DNA from: an uncultured Bacteroidales bacterium
GTDB lineage: Bacteria; Bacteroidota; Bacteroidia; Bacteroidales; ML635J-15
NCBI GenBank assembly: GCA_905233405.1
Contig: CAJOEG010000028.1
Span: forward strand, 1 to 14,530
Length of the DNA: 14,530 nucleotides
Reading direction: 5' to 3'
Of this stretch, positions 12,770 to 14,530 are shown piece by piece. The notes beneath the pieces were generated by a model, which saw only the letters and a list, made by a program, of their open reading frames with translations, was not told where the DNA came from and did not search any database. The first letter of the stretch is position 1, and each line of letters begins with the position of its first letter. The position numbers and the translations under genes are program-made.

Positions 12770-14509
12770 TTATCTTGTTTTTATTATCCGTTTCAAAGAA
12801 CTTCCATTCGAGGTTTCCACCTTCACCATATATTCGGCATTGGCAAAACCGCTGAGGTCGATGCTTGTTGCCGAGCAATTTTCGGCTGCAAAGTAAACAA
12901 TTCTTCCCGACATATCCAAAATCGTTACAGAAACAAGATTCTCCGCTTCGATGTTAAGGATGCTGCTTGTCGGGTTCGGATATACACTTACATTGTCAAC
13001 AGCAAAATCTTCTACATCTGTAACTACTGAAATATAATTGGTCTCTGTCTTGGCGTCTTCGCCTGCCAAATTTGAAACTACCAATGTAACAGCAAACGTG
13101 CCTTTTTCAGAATATGTGACTACAGGATTTTGTTCTGTCGAAGTCTCTGGTGTTCCACCTTCAAAAGTCCACTGCCACGATGTCGGTTCATTGGTGCTGC
13201 GGTCGAAGAAATTTACAGAACCGCCAACCTCAATTTCTGTAGTATTACAGCTAAAGTCGGCAATAGGATCTGCTATTACGGTTATGTAATTTTCTATTGT
13301 TATGGAGTCTCTGCCTGCCGAGTTTGAAACTACCAATTTAACTGCAAATGTTCCTTTTTCAGAATATGTGACTACAGGATTTTGTTCTGTCGAAGTCTCC
13401 GGAGTTCCGCCGGCAAAAGTCCATTGTCTTGTTTCTGGTAAATTTCTGCTTATGTCAGTAAAATGTACAGAACCGCCAACTTCTACTATAGCACTATCGC
13501 ATATAAAGTTAGCTACTGGAGCGACAACATTTACTGGTTCGGTTACGGTAATGTATCCTTGTATTGTTTTTGTCTTGGAGTCACAAGGGGTTGTCACTTT
13601 CAAGGATACCGCTAAAGATGCAGGATAGCTTTCTTGTACAGAATACAAAACTCTTGGATTCTGCTCCGTCGATGTCTCGGGTGTACCACCTTCAAAGGTC
13701 CATTCGTATGTGACGTTGCTGTTAATGTCTATACCAGTAGATGTGTTAGTGAAATTTACATAGTTTCCTGCTTCTATTTCTGTAGTACTTGCTGTAAAAT
13801 CAGCAACCAAAGGATTTTCTGTAACAGTAATGTTCCTATTCTTAGTATTTTCTCCATCTGAATTTGAAATAGTCAAGGAGACGTTATGTGTGCCGGGAGT
13901 GCAATAAACTACACTTGGGTTTTCTTCGGTAGATGTTTCTGGTGTTCCTCCTTCAAATGTCCAAGCATAATGTATATCATTGTCGCAGCTATTAATAATA
14001 GAATTGTTCGTGTAATTTACTGTGTTTCCTGCTGCTACAGATGTAAAGTCTGCCGAAAAATCTGCACTCAATTCCGGTGCGGAAACTGTAATGTACGAAG
14101 TTTCGGTCTTGGTATCTTCGTCATCACATGCATTGGTTATTGTCAGCGAAACCCGATATGTGCCAGGAGTTGAATATGTTACAGTAGGATTTTCTTCGGT
14201 TGAGGTTGCTGGGTTTCCGCCTTCGAATGTCCAGGTACGAGAAGTCTGGTAGCCTGTAGATGTATTTGTGAAATTTACAGAACATCCAGCTGTTATTTCG
14301 GTTGCATCAGCAGTGAATCCAGCGACGAGAGGCGTAGCTTCTTGTACTGTAACCTGAATAGCATCCATTCCGTTTGGATAAACAAGGTCAGTATTTACAG
14401 ACAAAAAAGTTCCTCCTGACAACACAGCACTTAATTTAAGTTGGTAAGTTCCTGCTTGCATAGGAGTTCCCCAAAGATGTATTGTATAATAACCGTCTGG
14501 AAAAGGATA
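12770..14509 (-). CDS. T9SS-secreted PKD-repeat surface protein, 5' end missing (gene D)
   Basis: The frame is open from 14509 to the TAA at 12770. The first in-frame ATG (14461) lies inside the GTPxxAG segment of a cysteine module, so it is not the true start; the signal peptide and most of that module are missing. Numbered from that ATG (563 residues): module end (1-40), five PKD-like domains (about 45-128, 131-215, 218-308, 314-396, 399-481; cores WTFEGGNP, WTFEGGTP, WTFEGGTP, WTFAGGTP, WTFEGGTP) and a T9SS sorting tail (489-563, VSVYPNPTSSILNI...SLKRIIKTR) with the basic end common in this family. In-frame TGA (14510-14512) and TAG (14525-14527) lie beyond the recognisable sequence, next to the window edge. 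The frame just before the ATG (PDGYYTIHLWGTP) still fits the module. Low-quality contig-end sequence is the likeliest cause of the stops. Confidence 0.8.
   Translation of the reverse strand, partial: YPFPDGYYTIHLWGTPMQAGTYQLKLSAVLSGGTFLSVNTDLVYPNGMDAIQVTVQEATPLVAGFTADATEITAGCSVNFTNTSTGYQTSRTWTFEGGNPATSTEENPTVTYSTPGTYRVSLTITNACDDEDTKTETSYITVSAPELSADFSADFTSVAAGNTVNYTNNSIINSCDNDIHYAWTFEGGTPETSTEENPSVVYCTPGTHNVSLTISNSDGENTKNRNITVTENPLVADFTASTTEIEAGNYVNFTNTSTGIDINSNVTYEWTFEGGTPETSTEQNPRVLYSVQESYPASLAVSLKVTTPCDSKTKTIQGYITVTEPVNVVAPVANFICDSAIVEVGGSVHFTDISRNLPETRQWTFAGGTPETSTEQNPVVTYSEKGTFAVKLVVSNSAGRDSITIENYITVIADPIADFSCNTTEIEVGGSVNFFDRSTNEPTSWQWTFEGGTPETSTEQNPVVTYSEKGTFAVTLVVSNLAGEDAKTETNYISVVTDVEDFAVDNVSVYPNPTSSILNIEAENLVSVTILDMSGRIVYFAAENCSATSIDLSGFANAEYMVKVETSNGSSLKRIIKTR
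13101..13399 (-). repeat. Direct repeat inside gene D (47-bp identical blocks, 252 bp apart)
   Basis: Positions 13101-13147 and 13353-13399 are identical over 47 bp and encode STEQNPVVTYSEKGTF in the last two PKD-like domains. The offset of 252 bp equals 84 codons, so recombination would remove or add one domain in frame. Confidence 0.85.
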
Positions 14510-14530
14510 TCAGTAAGGTAATCTCTAAAG

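Overview
The window looks like a low-GC Bacteroidetes chromosome segment, most likely order Bacteroidales. Four things support this: promoters of the TTG-N18..21-TAnnTTTG type; several secreted proteins ending in a type IX secretion (T9SS) C-terminal sorting domain; strings of PKD domains; and a small SRP RNA of the kind found in this phylum. The right edge appears to be a contig end, because the last gene is cut there and its frame breaks in the final 30 bases.

Layout. Positions 55-191 hold a complete SRP RNA gene (ffs) with promoter and U-tract. A repeat-rich spacer follows, including ten AAAC blocks spaced exactly 10 bp apart. Next, on the + strand, a stand-alone receiver protein overlaps a class III aminotransferase. 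Everything from 2121 to the right edge is on the - strand. In order of transcription (right to left) these are: a truncated PKD/T9SS protein (gene D, 12770-14509), two intact PKD/T9SS paralogues (gene C, 11167-12531; gene B, 8919-11033), a two-gene operon of a TPR lipoprotein and ComEC (8036-8578 and 5907-8039, ATGA overlap), a small outer-membrane beta-barrel protein (5233-5793), and a fourth PKD/T9SS paralogue now split in two (gene A, 3649-5112 and 2121-3623). Genes B, C and the barrel gene each end about 20 nt before a strong intrinsic terminator. Genes A and B have recognisable promoters of their own, so most of these loci look like separate transcription units.

Biology. The dominant theme is a local family of secreted, probably cell-surface, modular proteins. 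Each intact member has a signal peptide, one or two copies of a roughly 150-residue cysteine-bearing module that I cannot assign to a named family (it ends in a He_PIG-like GTPTxxG segment), two or more PKD-like domains, and a T9SS sorting tail. Duplication and homogenisation are visible: sorting tails with 68 of 75 residues identical in B and C, tandem 291-bp PKD units in B, and 47-bp identical blocks 252 bp apart in D. The cysteine module, the broken gene A and a 164-bp tract of three adjacent hairpins (8685-8848) are the points most worth a second look.
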